From Hippopus hippopus (Eukaryota > Mollusca > Bivalvia > Cardiida > Cardiidae), in assembly GCA_946811185.2 (NCBI GenBank), contig OX328097.1:4140242-4204241 (forward strand): a DNA stretch of 64,000 nucleotides, written 5' to 3'. Both the position numbers and the translations under genes were made by a program. A model generated the notes under the pieces. It was not told the DNA's origin and searched no databases. It worked only from the letters and a program-made list of their open reading frames with translations. This document shows, one piece after another, positions 24,601 to 32,392 of this stretch. Numbering within the stretch: position 1 is the first letter of the stretch; the number at the start of each line of letters is the position of its first letter.

Positions 24601-27600
24601 TCGAGTTTGGATCAGAAAACTGCATGTCTTGGATGAAGGTATGACTAAACCTTTTATCAGGATTCTTGAGGATGCAAAAGTTCATTGCACAACTTAGTAC
24701 TCCCTGAGACAAATTTACAGCTGAAAAGTGTTATATTGTAACTCTGTACCAAACCATCCTTGTTTAAGGACCCAGAGGAAAAAGGCTCTTGATAACCTTG
24801 TGACAAAATGAGAAAATGCTGGTAATAAGCAATTTCTCCTTTTCTTGCAATTTTTCTACCCTTCTAATGAATAATTTGTTTTTGTCTGCAAATGGTTTCA
24901 GTTTTGACGAGCATAGAGTTTGTAATACTGTAAAAAGTAAATACATTAATTTGTGTGAAATTATGGTTGAAAAAGTGTTCTGTACAAATAACTTTCCCTA
25001 ATACCACAATAATTTCAAAAGTGGTATGTTGTGAGACAAAAAAAGTGTCTGCCTTTGGAAATCCCTTATACCATCTGTATCACCAATGATTTCTTTCTTA
25101 AATACGATAACACAACATGAAAAGAGAAAGAATGGCTTAACATTGTAAAAGAATGATAACAAATGTAGTGTTTTTTCAATTTTTATGTAGAAAAAGGGAA
25201 GCAAAAACACTTCTCTGACCATGGTTAGATCTTTACTTTATTGTGCCAAAAGAAGTTAATTCCTTTTTACAAGTAATTTACTCCTTTTCACACAGTATTT
25301 ATATTTGTACAGAAATATGTTAATGTTTTTTTACACAGTAACGATATGATTATTGTTTCCTTACAGTATGCAGAGTTGGAGAGCATTTTAGGGGACATGG
25401 AAAGAGCCAGGGCAATCTTTGAATTAGCAGTATCACAGAAACAGCTAGATATGCCTGAAGTGTTGTGGAAAGCTTATATTGACTTTGAAATAGAACAAGA
25501 AGAGTATAATAACGTGAGAAACCTCTACAGACGCTTGTTGAAGAGAACACAACATGTAAAGGTACAAAACTTTTGTCTTCATCCTTTTGTTCTGTTTAAA
25601 GTTCATTAAAGTTTAAGTCATCTGGTAGAGAGTTAAAGTATCCGTGACATTATGAATTCCTCAGGGAATGAATGAAACACTATGAAAAAAGACATTCTAT
25701 TGTTCGATAATTTGGCTATTGCCCTTTTCAAGAGTTTGAAACACTTTTTCCTGTAGAACATTTTTTAAATGTTCTGGAGGAAAAGGTGTCTCGAACTCTT
25801 CAAAAAGGCAATAGCCAAAATATCGAACAATAGAGTGTTGTTTTTTTAAAGTGACCATGTTCTAAACATTTCGCTAAGATTTTCAACCCCTCTACCTACC
25901 ATTTGAGCAACATTTACTTCATTGTCTGAAAATTCTTTTAATGTGGACAAGTCAAAAAATTTTGTTATTTGGCAAAGTTAACTCTTTACCACACAATCCG
26001 GACTGTTTAATGACTCAGAGAAAGAGGCTTTTTGAAAACATTGTGGGAAAAGGAGAAAATGCTGGTAACCAGTATTTTCTTCTTTTGGCACAATGTTCTC
26101 CTTCCTGTCATAGACAAATGTACCCATATTCTCTACTTGTATTTCCTGTCATTTTAGGTCTGGATAAGCTTTGCTCAGTTTGAAAAGACCACAGGGGAGC
26201 CAGAGTGTATCAAAAATGCAAGAAGAATATATCGAGAAGCATCGGTAACTTTAAAAAGATCTGAGGAGAAGGAGGAGAGACTAATGGTTCTTGAGGCATG
26301 GCAAGGATTTGAGGTTAGGCATTTTCCTTTTTTTTTTTTTTATGGAAAAAAATTAATGTAAATTATGCAATGAAATAGAGGATATAATTTATTTTTTGGT
26401 GAAAGATTGAAATTTATTTCATCAAGTGAATATCATTACAGTCAAACTTCGGAAGCTCGAACACCCCTGGGCCTAGGTAATTTGTTCGAAATATCGGTAG
26501 TTCGACGTATCCATATTTCAAGGTACGAAGTGGTCAGTGAACGAGTTACATGTATTCTTATTGCATATTTATGACTTTTATATTTGGAAATATCACACAG
26601 AACACACCACATACCTTTGTCATTTTACAGGAATTGGCTGTCAAATTAGTGAAAATATCTTGTTTTCGGCCGAAATCGATACGCTCTGTTAATGTTTTTC
26701 ATTTTTTGAGAGTATCCATTTCGGCCGAAAGCAAGCTATTTTCACCAGTTAAACGGCCGATTCCTGGGGTCATTTTCTTTGCACATATCTAAAAGTCATT
26801 TTATCAGAAAAGAAAGGACATTTGCAGATATCGAGAGCGAAACATCACCTTGTTTATGTTCTAATTATAACTTCTATCAACGCTACATGTGCGGATTAAG
26901 ATCACAGTTGCGGTTAATGAAACCTACTGTGTTGAAAAGCAATACTCTTCATGAAAACATAGTGTCACAAAAATAACTTGACCACTAATTTAGGTCAACC
27001 ACCTCGAAAAACAAAAAAATAAAAGCAAATCAATTATTCAATCACGGCTAAACAATTTGTAATTGACACTTTGATCAAGTGTGTGTATATTTTACAGTAA
27101 GTGTTAAAAACATGCACCTTATCCAATATTTGACAGACGATTACCAGCGTATCCAATTAACAATGTAGGTGTGAAACCCAACGTCTGATTGTTGACTAAC
27201 CCTTTGTTCGACTTCTGAAAGGTAAAATACACAGGAAAATGAACGACGGGACCGTGATACGTGTTCGAAAGTTCCAATTAAGGGTTGTGCGAGTTTTCCG
27301 AGGTAGAACAATATGAATTATATAGAGATTTTGCCGGGACCGATATCGTTGTTCGAGCTTTCTTTGGTATTCGAAATTACCCATATTCGAGCCACCGAAG
27401 TTTGACTGTAGTAATATTTTACCAATTATGTTCACTAGATGAAATATATTTTGATCTTTCGCTGAAAAAAAAAAATATTCCATTTATTTCATGCTTCTAA
27501 TCCCTTTTTTGTTGGGACTTTTATCAAAATCCAGTGCAATTGTTTTTGGTAATTCCCTGTCGCAGAATCCCCCCCCCCCCCATACAGATAATAGAGATAA

Positions 27601-29071
27601 TAAAGCATTACAATGTTACATAAAACGCAAGAAATCTAGCGTAAATGCGTGTAAATTACGCCATATTTCTCTCTGGTAGTGGTTGAATGGTATGTACTGT
27701 TTACCTAGGTAACCAGTGCGCGGGAACTACTGTTTCTACCTTCAATTGAAGAGTTATGAAAATATTTACTTGCAAAAATTCACAAAGTTGCGAAAGTTTT
27801 GTAAGTAGATTTACGAATTTCGTAATTCTGAATGTAGATGTAAAGATTTGACAATTCTTCTGCAAAAACTTACAAATTGTTCATAAAACAGTACCCCAGG
27901 GGAAAATTCCATACTGCAGGTCCATACTGGTTGCTTTGAAATCAGTTAATTTTACTTGTCATTACCATGATTTATCAAACCTCATAACCCACCATTATTT
28001 CCTGATAAATTACTGAAAAGCATGAAAGAATATCTGATATTCACAGAGAATGCCGTTTTATTTGTGAAACCCTAGGATACGTTTGGAAAGAAAATGCAAT
28101 GTTAATATTTCAATTTATCATCTAGGCTGAATGTGGAGATGAAGAATCACAGAAAGAGGTAGAGAAGTTATTACCACAAAAAGTTAAAAAGCGCAGGAAG
28201 ATACAGACAGAGGATGGGGTAAGGCTTCAAAACATCATTATTATGTCTGTGTTTCTGTCAGTCCAACATTAATATATTAGAACACATGAAATTGTAATAA
28301 AGTAACATACCTGATGGGTACCAAGTGTTAAGGTCCAATTATCTATGAGCATAGATTGTCAAAAAATCATGCAAACTTTAATGTTTGTTTAACTTGCAAT
28401 GTTCAATTACAAAGTTAAAGCAGATGACTTTGTAAACATCATTGAAAAACACAAATAATCAGATCAAATGTAGGTTTAGTACATGCTTGTTATATGTGAC
28501 AACATTGTGGCAAAAGAAAGCTAATAAACCCTTTACCAAACAATCTCTAGTGCAAGTTTTAGTGGCTGTCAGAGAAATGAGTGTTAAAACCAGGTAAAAA
28601 GTAAACAAAAGATAGAGTGACTTTGCAACTTTAAGTCTAGTTTTAAAATTCATTTTCCTGCCATGGACTAAATCTTGGACCACTCATGTGCTAAGAGACG
28701 GTCTTATTCACAAAAAGTTTCCATACCTTTTAATGGTATGATTTAAATACAAATGCATTTAAACACCTGCATTGTTTATTTTTGGCTGCTACTGGGCGTT
28801 TAATGTATGAACTTGTAACAAGAATTTAGGAAGAGTAGGGAAAAGCATATTTTATCATAATATTCATTTTCAGTCTGAAGCTGGTTGGGAAGAATATTAC
28901 GACTACATATTTCCGGATGAAGCAGCAGCACAACCCAACCTCAAACTCTTGGCTATGGCCAAGATGTGGAAAAAACAACAAACCACAGGCAGTGATAATG
29001 AGAATGACAGTGATGAACATCCAAAAGACGACAGTGATGGAGACGATTCAATGGATGACACAGAAGACTGA
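11462..29071 (+). CDS. CRNKL1: crooked neck-like pre-mRNA splicing factor (CRNKL1/Clf1), 16 exons
   Basis: Crooked neck is a core scaffold of the Prp19/NTC complex of the spliceosome, acting in the nucleus. Sixteen exons (11462-11518, 12588-12677, 14693-14755, 15300-15391, 18073-18156, 18988-19106, 19831-19953, 20778-20956, 22507-22668, 22995-23123, 23500-23712, 24492-24638, 25367-25561, 26158-26313, 28126-28218, 28874-29071) join without a frameshift into 2100 nt, 699 residues, close to the roughly 690-residue animal orthologues. The N-terminus carries the family's [23 protein letters not shown] segment, followed by HAT (half-a-TPR) repeats from about residue 70 to 600 with recurring W-x-x-Y/F-x-x-x-E motifs (e.g. 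[10 protein letters not shown], residues 85-94), then a basic patch (residues 619-628) and an acidic Asp/Glu/Ser tail. The start is the first ATG of exon 1; no other Met precedes it in frame within the exon. All introns are GT-AG except intron 7 (AT-AC, U12-type). Identification is by recalled family sequence; very secure. Confidence 0.97.
11845..11982 (-). mobile_element. tRNA-derived SINE, copy 1 of a tandem pair (CRNKL1 intron 1)
   Basis: On the - strand: AGCTAGCTCAGTTGATAGTG head. Neighbouring copy at 12071-12215 shares the GGGAGAAAGGTGT segment and the reversed tRNA head. Confidence 0.75.
12071..12215 (-). mobile_element. tRNA-derived SINE, copy 2 of a tandem pair (CRNKL1 intron 1)
   Basis: On the - strand: TCTATCTCAGTTGGTAGAGC head. 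Diverged from copy 1 at many positions, so not a recent duplication. Confidence 0.75.
12206..12349 (+). mobile_element. family A fragment (CRNKL1 intron 1)
   Basis: Hairpin arm lost; CTTTTCCCACAATGTTTTCA and AATGGTTAA end remain. Confidence 0.6.
12588..12677 (+). CDS. CRNKL1: CRNKL1 exon 2 (residues 20-49)
   Basis: Acceptor ATTTCAG, donor GTAAGT. Encodes the highly conserved [20 protein letters not shown] stretch and the following ERELELVPP. Phase 0 at both ends. Confidence 0.95.
12721..13679. other. CRNKL1 intron 2, unique part
   Basis: AT-rich intronic DNA with poly(T)/poly(A) runs; no element recognised. Confidence 0.5.
13680..13796 (-). mobile_element. family A right half (CRNKL1 intron 2)
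   Basis: CCCTTTTCCACAATGTTCTA to TCAGGTCTAAAATTTTG. Confidence 0.7.
14475..14561 (-). mobile_element. family A left half (CRNKL1 intron 2)
   Basis: TTAACCCTGTACCACACAAT to GAGGGAAAGGGAGAAATACT. Confidence 0.75.
14693..14755 (+). CDS. CRNKL1: CRNKL1 exon 3 (residues 50-70)
   Basis: Acceptor CTTACAG, donor GTTTGT. Encodes [20 protein letters not shown] then K, the family's linker before the first HAT repeat. Phase 0 both ends. Confidence 0.94.
14825..15025 (+). mobile_element. family A, deleted hairpin (CRNKL1 intron 3)
   Basis: GTAGGAAAAGGAGAAAATAC then directly AAAAGTCTTCTCCAGTAGGG. Confidence 0.75.
15094..15175 (+). repeat. tRNA-like SINE head, degenerate (CRNKL1 intron 3)
   Basis: GTGGCTTTGTAGCGCAGTGA followed by GTGAATTGTAGTCCCATTGG; poly(T) follows at 15178-15196. 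Confidence 0.45.
15300..15391 (+). CDS. CRNKL1: CRNKL1 exon 4 (residues 71-101)
   Basis: Acceptor TTTTTAG, donor GTAAAA. Encodes [20 protein letters not shown], the first HAT repeat; the last codon (Arg) is split after two bases. Confidence 0.95.
15413..15618 (-). mobile_element. family A (CRNKL1 intron 4)
   Basis: AACCCTGTACCAAATGCTCC start; hairpin with a few mismatches about 15484-15534. Confidence 0.8.
15848..15901. repeat. perfect 54-bp palindrome without spacer
   Basis: Each 27-bp half (left half starting TACACAATTTAGAAATG, ending CTCTGT) is the exact reverse complement of the other. It lies 80 bp left of the hAT-like element in CRNKL1 intron 4. Confidence 0.95.
15983..16797. mobile_element. 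hAT-like non-autonomous element (815 bp), 5-bp target duplication AAGTG
   Basis: Begins CAGTGTTGCATCCAGG and ends CCTAGATGCAACACTG (imperfect inverted termini), flanked by AAGTG at 15978-15982 and 16798-16802. No transposase motif is recognised inside. Lies in CRNKL1 intron 4. Confidence 0.7.
16905..17325 (+). repeat. family J repeat, intact copy with foldback
   Basis: A foldback (16930-17068) with TTTATTTCATCGAGTGAACA arms and ACGAGTGGCTGTGCCACTCG centre is followed by a tail reaching CTTCAATTGAAGAGTTA. The same tail follows the interrupted copy near 27.4-27.77 kb. Confidence 0.85.
17459..17957 (+). mobile_element. family B copy split by a family A insertion (CRNKL1 intron 4)
   Basis: Left 17459-17483, right 17711-17957; central hairpin TTGGCCTGCGCGGACTGG is degraded. 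Confidence 0.85.
17484..17710 (+). mobile_element. family A, intact, inserted at a TTAA inside a family B copy
   Basis: TTAACTCTACCAAACGAC to GGGAAAGGGTTAA; perfect hairpin about 17595-17651. Flanking B sequence is GGCAAAAGGGGGT on the left and TGCATCTCCATGATGCA on the right, contiguous in other B copies (GGGGGCTTAATGCATCTCC). Confidence 0.95.
18073..18156 (+). CDS. CRNKL1: CRNKL1 exon 5 (residues 101-129)
   Basis: Acceptor ATTTCAG, donor GTACAA. Encodes [19 protein letters not shown] and LKYAEMEM, a near-exact match to the family's second HAT repeat. Split Arg codons at both ends. Confidence 0.96.
18160..18660. other. CRNKL1 intron 5, unique part
   Basis: No recognised element; GTCTGGCAGCTGTTCCAC-type sequence has no relative elsewhere in the window. 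Confidence 0.5.
18673..18900 (-). mobile_element. family A (CRNKL1 intron 5)
   Basis: TTAACCCATCACCAAACAAT start; hairpin partly decayed. Confidence 0.82.
18988..19106 (+). CDS. CRNKL1: CRNKL1 exon 6 (residues 129-169)
   Basis: Acceptor GTTGCAG, donor GTAAAT. Encodes [20 protein letters not shown] and [20 protein letters not shown]. Confidence 0.96.
19182..19275 (+). mobile_element. family A left half (CRNKL1 intron 6)
   Basis: TTAACCCTTTACCATATAGT to GATGAGGCTCAAGTAG. Confidence 0.8.
19831..19953 (+). CDS. CRNKL1: CRNKL1 exon 7 (residues 169-210), ends at an AT-AC intron
   Basis: Acceptor TTTTACAG. Encodes [20 protein letters not shown] then [20 protein letters not shown]. The exon must end at 19953: the next bases are ATATCCTTT, the U12-type AT-AC donor. 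Joining the final T to TC at 20778 restores Phe of the conserved ERF-V motif. Reading through instead gives the non-family residues YILSCI. Confidence 0.93.
20020..20285 (+). repeat. dispersed repeat shared with 36450-36700 (U12 intron)
   Basis: GAAAATGTTTACTTCAAACTCAGAC, AACTGCAGCCAAGCCGTAGG-like and TGCAGTGTTCTTGTTT-like segments parallel 36450-36700; a third fragment (GGCACATGCATGCGGTGCTC) is at 42578-42600. Confidence 0.65.
20306..20500 (-). mobile_element. family A (CRNKL1 U12 intron, first copy)
   Basis: CCTATTACCAAACAATCCTA start, GGTAAAGAATTAA end; right hairpin arm lost. Confidence 0.82.
20524..20752 (+). mobile_element. family A, intact (CRNKL1 U12 intron, second copy)
   Basis: TTAACCCTTTACCACACGAC to GTGTGGTAAAGGGTTAA with a perfect hairpin. 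Ends 7 nt before the U12 branch motif (20760). Confidence 0.95.
20778..20956 (+). CDS. CRNKL1: CRNKL1 exon 8 (residues 210-269)
   Basis: Follows the AC acceptor of the minor-class intron; donor GTAGTG. Encodes [20 protein letters not shown] and then the [15 protein letters not shown] and [11 protein letters not shown] segments of the family. Confidence 0.95.
20986..21188 (-). mobile_element. family A (CRNKL1 intron 8)
   Basis: TTAACTTTTTACCAGACAAT start, AGAAGGGTTAA end; hairpin slightly decayed. Confidence 0.85.
21205..21390 (-). mobile_element. family B copy, reverse (CRNKL1 intron 8)
   Basis: GAAAAGGAGGCTTAATGCAT start; hairpin TCAGCCTGCGCAGTCCCCGC. Confidence 0.75.
21391..21785. mobile_element. 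foldback chimera of two family B head ends around a microsatellite
   Basis: Left: GAGCCTTGCTCTGGCAAAAG through the first hairpin arm. Right: GATGACTTGCTTGGTAAAAT..GCATTAAACCGCC..GAGTATGGCTCAT, which is the same B end inverted, with the CA/GAT tract between. Confidence 0.75.
21576..21718. repeat. compound (CT)(CA)(AT)(GAT)n microsatellite inside a family B foldback
   Basis: CT units run into a roughly 100-bp CA tract with CCCA interruptions, then ATAT and about eight GAT units. It replaces the central hairpin of the surrounding family B-derived structure. Confidence 0.95.
22393..22431 (+). other. 39-nt in-frame duplicate of the start of CRNKL1 exon 9 (candidate microexon)
   Basis: CTTTCAG precedes and GTACCA follows a 39-nt open segment encoding [13 protein letters not shown]. 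It is nearly identical at its 5' end to exon 9 ([13 protein letters not shown]) and is phase 0 at both ends, so inclusion would add 13 residues without a frame change. No orthologue known to me has this insertion. It may be a duplicated exon head that is skipped, or an alternative microexon. Confidence 0.55.
22507..22668 (+). CDS. CRNKL1: CRNKL1 exon 9 (residues 270-323)
   Basis: Acceptor TTCTTTCAG, donor GTAAAC. Encodes [20 protein letters not shown] then the family's [10 protein letters not shown] and [14 protein letters not shown]. Phase 0 both ends. Confidence 0.96.
22732..22825 (-). mobile_element. family A left half (CRNKL1 intron 9)
   Basis: TTAACCCTTTACCACACAAT to GGGAAAAGGAGAAAATACTG. 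Confidence 0.8.
22995..23123 (+). CDS. CRNKL1: CRNKL1 exon 10 (residues 324-366)
   Basis: Acceptor CTTTCAG, donor GTACAG. Encodes [20 protein letters not shown] and [12 protein letters not shown]. Confidence 0.96.
23500..23712 (+). CDS. CRNKL1: CRNKL1 exon 11 (residues 367-437)
   Basis: Acceptor TGTTTTAG, donor GTAAGA. Encodes [20 protein letters not shown] and [20 protein letters not shown], very highly conserved HAT repeats. Confidence 0.97.
23739..24005 (+). mobile_element. family B copy (CRNKL1 intron 11)
   Basis: GCCATGCTTTGGCTGGAGGG start; hairpin CAGCCTGTGCGGATTGCACA; ends TTTTCACAGAACATG. Confidence 0.85.
24492..24638 (+). CDS. CRNKL1: CRNKL1 exon 12 (residues 438-486)
   Basis: Acceptor AAAACAG, donor GTATGA. 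Encodes [20 protein letters not shown] and [20 protein letters not shown]. The polypyrimidine tract is weak but the protein match is unambiguous. Confidence 0.95.
24737..24940 (-). mobile_element. family A (CRNKL1 intron 12)
   Basis: GTAACTCTGTACCAAACCAT start; hairpin GAGAAAATGCTGGTAATAAG partly decayed. Confidence 0.8.
25367..25561 (+). CDS. CRNKL1: CRNKL1 exon 13 (residues 487-551)
   Basis: Acceptor CCTTACAG, donor GTACAA. Encodes [20 protein letters not shown] and the strongly conserved [20 protein letters not shown] and RTQHVK. Confidence 0.97.
25685..25848. repeat. foldback element, arms about 75 bp
   Basis: TTCTATTGTTCGATAATTTG at the left is mirrored by a near reverse complement at the right (AATATCGAACAATAGAGT). 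Centre AACATTTTTTAAATGTT. Single copy in the window, CRNKL1 intron 13. Confidence 0.85.
25870..26115 (-). mobile_element. two family A fragments sharing a TTAA (CRNKL1 intron 13)
   Basis: The right end of one copy (to GGCAAAGTTAA, 25981) runs straight into the left end of another (TTAACTCTTTACCACACAAT, from 25978). Confidence 0.8.
26158..26313 (+). CDS. CRNKL1: CRNKL1 exon 14 (residues 552-603)
   Basis: Acceptor CATTTTAG, donor GTTAGG. Encodes [20 protein letters not shown] and the [17 protein letters not shown] end of the HAT domain. Confidence 0.95.
26380..27770 (+). repeat. family J repeat, copy interrupted by the pogo-like element
   Basis: Left part 26380-26438 and right part 27409-27770 align with 16905-17325; the insert is the 970-bp pogo-like element. 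Confidence 0.85.
26439..27408. mobile_element. pogo/Tigger-like non-autonomous element (970 bp) inserted in family J repeat, TA duplication
   Basis: Ends CAGTCAAACTTCGGAAGCTC and (inverted) GAGCCACCGAAGTTTGACTG with TA on each side (26437-26438 and 27409-27410). It interrupts the foldback of a family J copy whose halves continue at 26380-26438 and 27409-27770. No transposase homology is visible in its short ORFs. Lies in CRNKL1 intron 14. Confidence 0.8.
28126..28218 (+). CDS. CRNKL1: CRNKL1 exon 15 (residues 604-634)
   Basis: Acceptor ATCTAG, donor GTAAGG. Encodes the [17 protein letters not shown] basic segment (family: MPEKVKKRRKVQTDDG), a plausible nuclear localisation signal. Confidence 0.95.
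28874..29071 (+). CDS. CRNKL1: CRNKL1 exon 16 (residues 635-699, stop)
   Basis: Acceptor TTTTCAG; stop TGA at 29069-29071. Encodes [20 protein letters not shown] then [15 protein letters not shown], the family's conserved C-terminal block, and an acidic tail ([20 protein letters not shown]). Confidence 0.96.
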   Translation, partial: SEAGWEEYYDYIFPDEAAAQPNLKLLAMAKMWKKQQTTGSDNENDSDEHPKDDSDGDDSMDDTED

Positions 29072-29150
29072 ATCACTGATTTAATAGAAGATGTCATCGT
29101 GATACGTTTTCTATCGAAGGCTCTCATTACCTCTTTGCCAGACATCAAGA

Positions 29151-29156
29151 ATTAAA
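29151..29156 (+). promoter_or_regulatory. candidate poly(A) signal ATTAAA of CRNKL1
   Basis: ATTAAA lies 80 nt after the stop codon and overlaps the TTAA end of a family A element (29152-29313). It is the first canonical-variant hexamer downstream; its use is an inference. Confidence 0.4.
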
Positions 29157-29313
29157 TCTTTACCAAACAAAAGAATTTTAGACTGGTCTAAATTGAAAGC
29201 GTGTGCAGACAACAAATTTAATACGGCCCAAAAAATGAAATTTGCCTCTGGAAAGGTAGAAAACGTAGTGGAAAAAGGAGAAAATGCTGGTGAGATTGTA
29301 TGGTAAAGGGTTA
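29152..29313 (+). mobile_element. family A, right hairpin arm deleted (CRNKL1 3' flank)
   Basis: TTAAATCTTTACCAAACAAA to TATGGTAAAGGGTTAA. Confidence 0.85.
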
Positions 29314-29373
29314 AGAGTAAAGAGACTGAAATGATTGTTACAATCACCTCTGATTATTCGAAAGTACCCAGAA

Positions 29374-29520
29374 GAAGAAACCAGCGTTTTCTCCTTTTCC
29401 CAGAATGTTTTCGACCTTTTCTTAGACATAATTCAACATTTAAGCCACATATATTATGTCACTGGCAAATGCTTTCAATTTGGATAAGTGTAAAATTTTG
29501 TCATTTGATAAAGGGTGTAA
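29374..29520 (-). mobile_element. family A right half
   Basis: AACCAGCGTTTTCTCCTTTT to GATAAAGGGTGTAA; faces the copy at 29152-29313. Confidence 0.8.
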
Positions 29521-29805
29521 GAGGTGTGGTGTCAGTAAAAGTTGACAGTGATGGGGACGAATAAATCGATGAGACAGGGGATTGAATCAGTGATCCATGT
29601 GTTAGCGACACCTTTTCTGTCATCTGATAGCAAAGGTGAATGTAAGATATCTTTATATCTGGTGAGGTGATTGTGAGGTACTCTATAAACATGACAGTTT
29701 TTGAAGTGAATCAGTGGACGAAACAGAAAATGAGATCATTGATCGTTGCATGTTTTTGTTTCGCTTTTTCTGTCTGGAGCTCATCTTTCTTTCTGGCGAT
29801 TGTTC

Positions 29806-29935
29806 ACCTCTCACCTCTGAGGCATGTGAGAAAGCAGTCCGTGAGAGAAAGAGAAAGCCAGAAAACACATGCGTAGGTGCACTGGCCGCCGTGATAAGAC
29901 CTTAGCTATTAAAACGGTATTATACTCCAATACAT
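29806..29935 (+). mobile_element. SINE 3' part
   Basis: CTCACCTCTGAGGCATGTGA through GTGCACTGGCCGCCGTGATA to TACTCCAATACATACATAC; lacks the tRNA head. Confidence 0.7.
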
Positions 29936-30337
29936 ACATACAAAGAATTTTCTGAGTTTTATAATGCAGTTTGTCATTGGGTAAAACAGATAGTGTAGCC
30001 AATCAGAATTTGTGTTACTCTCTAAATCTGGAATAAGAATGAGATTTAGTATGGTTGATAAGTATGGCCCAAGATCTTCAGAACTGTAACTGAAAGATGG
30101 GGCAAGAGAAGAGGCGCCCAATGATCAAGTTTTTATTTGTAAATATTGGGGCATAGAGAGCTGTTTTCCTAAGCCTTATATGACAAGAGGATAAAGTTAT
30201 TTGTGTTACTGTTTTGTAGTTGCAGTAGTGAAACAAAGTCACTAGTGCCAAAGTGTTATATTTCTCATGTAACATCACTTAGCATTCCTTCGACAAATTG
30301 ATTACATTATCATTACCGGTACTTATTATGTATCTGG
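29936..30337. other. intergenic, possible family E remnant
   Basis: GTAGCCAATCAGAATTTGTG near 29996 resembles the family E centre; otherwise nothing recognised. Confidence 0.4.
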
Positions 30338-30545
30338 GTCCGTTTTCCCAAAGTATTCTCCAGAATTTCTTATTCTCCAGAATTTGTCTTATTCTCCAGA
30401 ATTTTCTACATTTGAAAGTAACACAACCTCTGATTGGCTAAACTATTTGGTTTAGTCCATCAGAAGTTGTGTTACTTTCATATTTAGAAAATTGCAGATA
30501 CAAAGACTAAGAATGTTCTTAAGATTGGTCTGTGGTGCGGCCCCT
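30338..30545. mobile_element. family E foldback element
   Basis: GGTCCGTTTTCCCAAAGTAT; TCTGATTGGCTAAACTATTT centre. Confidence 0.78.
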
Positions 30546-30678
30546 GGTGTAAAACTCACTCCAGAGAATGGTCGCATTCTCTAATCTATCACCTAAACAG
30601 AGTTGTATATTTGAATTGGTATGTTTGGAGAGGGGTAACATCTGTTGAGGTCTTTAACAGGTGACCAAATACGAGTAC

Positions 30679-30875
30679 TTACCTTGTCCAAAGTGAAAGC
30701 ATAGCACAAAATAAAAATTAGTTTTAATGACGAGCTCTGTCTTTGAAAGGGTCGTAAATATTGTGGGAAAAGGAGTATTTTCTGGTCATTAAAAATCGCT
30801 TTTCTCCTTTGCCCAAGGTATTTTCTCCCAAGGTATTTTCAAAACCAATCTTTCTCGGGGGAATGACAGGATACA
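30679..30875 (+). mobile_element. family A, diverged
   Basis: CTTGTCCAAAGTGAAAGC, ATTGTGGGAAAAGGAGTATT; hairpin decayed. Confidence 0.7.
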
Positions 30876-31011
30876 AGTAACGATATAATACAAGATTTTT
30901 CTCATTCAAAGATTCATCGCTGGCATATTGGATCTCACTGCACAACTCTTTATTGCTTTGTAAACACTTAACATGAGACAACATTTTTTCCTTGTCTAAT
31001 TTGATTTCAAG

Positions 31012-31188
31012 CATTTGCACGCGAAAAATTACATGTGGATCAAGTGAAAGAATTTGTCTTTGAAAGAGGTGAAAACAGTGGAAAAAGAAGACACTGCTGG
31101 TTACCAGCATTTACTCCTGTCCTCACACCCCCACCCCAATGTTGTCAAAAGTCTTCTTCCACAGATTCGTTATAACATTAAACAATTA
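31012..31188 (+). mobile_element. family A, diverged
   Basis: ACACTGCTGGTTACCAGCAT core retained; end AACAATTAA. Confidence 0.72.
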
Positions 31189-31350
31189 ACACAAGATTAG
31201 TTCATACACTGAACCTGAAAGAAATTGCTTTTGTAGACAGTATAGATCAAGATCAGACTGCACAGAAGAGCTACTTTGATATTCTATCCATAACAACATG
31301 AAAAAGGTAATTTGTGGTCTGTATTTCCTAATTGAAAGTGTCAAGATAAC

Positions 31351-31579
31351 GAAGTCTTTACCAGTCGACGAAGTTTTAGACTTGCCCAAACTGAAAGGAT
31401 TTACAGACGACAAATTAAATGTAGCAAAAATGATGGAATTTGTCTGTGAAAGGATAGAAAACATTGTGGGTGAAAAGGAGAAAATGCTGGTTACCAGCAT
31501 TTTCTCCTTTTCCCAGAATGTTTTCAAAAGCTTTGTTCTACAGGGTCGTTAAAAGACGGTATGTATGGTAAAGGTTTAG
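31351..31579 (+). mobile_element. family A
   Basis: GTCTTTACCAGTCGACGAAG start; GAAAAGGAGAAAATGCTGGT hairpin intact. Confidence 0.88.
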
Positions 31580-31888
31580 ATTCAGTCTTCTAAAGGTTAA
31601 AAGCACTGGACTCCACAAAGTAAGCAGTAATATCCAAAATGAATTCCATCGGCAAGGAATATAAACACTTTGAGTGTTGTCACTTGTTTGTAATTGCGTG
31701 TTAACGAGTTTGTTTTTGTGTGAAGAGAGCGCGATAAGCTTTCAAGGTATGGTAACGTCATCACGGCAATCTTTTTCTGTCTCATTGACGTTCTTGAAAA
31801 AATATTTACACACCAGCTCCTTTTTTTTTTTGCTTTTTTTTTTACCAAGGTGTTTCAGAGCGCCCCATTTTAACACTAAAGTGCACGA

Positions 31889-32030
31889 GAGCAGGGCCCG
31901 TATTCACCAGCCATTCTTAAGGACAGTGTTGGTCTAATTATGGTCTAATTATCGTTAAACCAATCAGAAGATGTGTCACTTTCAAATTTAGAAAAGAATA
32001 ACAATTTTCCTAAGAATGGTTGGTAATTTT
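31889..32030. mobile_element. family E foldback element, short
   Basis: GCCCGTATTCACCAGCCATT to CCTAAGAATGGTTGGTAAT. Confidence 0.78.
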
Positions 32031-32096
32031 GTGATCTTGCTGTCACTGCTGTGCCTTCGTGCGTCGACCGTCATGAAGGCGTCAACATTTACATTA

Positions 32097-32392
32097 TGTG
32101 CACTCTAAAGGCCTCATAAATTGTAGTCGGATACTCGTGAAACTCCGTCAGAATGTTTGTCTTGATAAAATCCTGGACAAGTTCGAAATTGGGTCATGAT
32201 GGGTGAAAAAGTAGGTCACTTGGCTAAATCTTAGAAAAAGCATTTGTGCACTCTACAGGCCACATTTTCAGCCTGATACTCATGAAACTTGATCAGAATG
32301 TTTTTCTTGATGATATCTTGGACAAGTTTGAAATTGGGTCATGTTGGGTCAAAAAGTAGGTCACTGGGCTAAATCTTAGAAAACGTGTCCAC
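32097..32392. repeat. tandem duplication, 148-bp unit x2
   Basis: Copies at 32097 and 32245 share TGTGCACTCTA..GGCC, GTCAGAATGTTT-like, TCTTGGACAAGTT and AAAAAGTAGGTCACT motifs. The AAGTAGGTCACT motif looks like a dispersed molluscan repeat, from memory and untested here. Confidence 0.85.
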
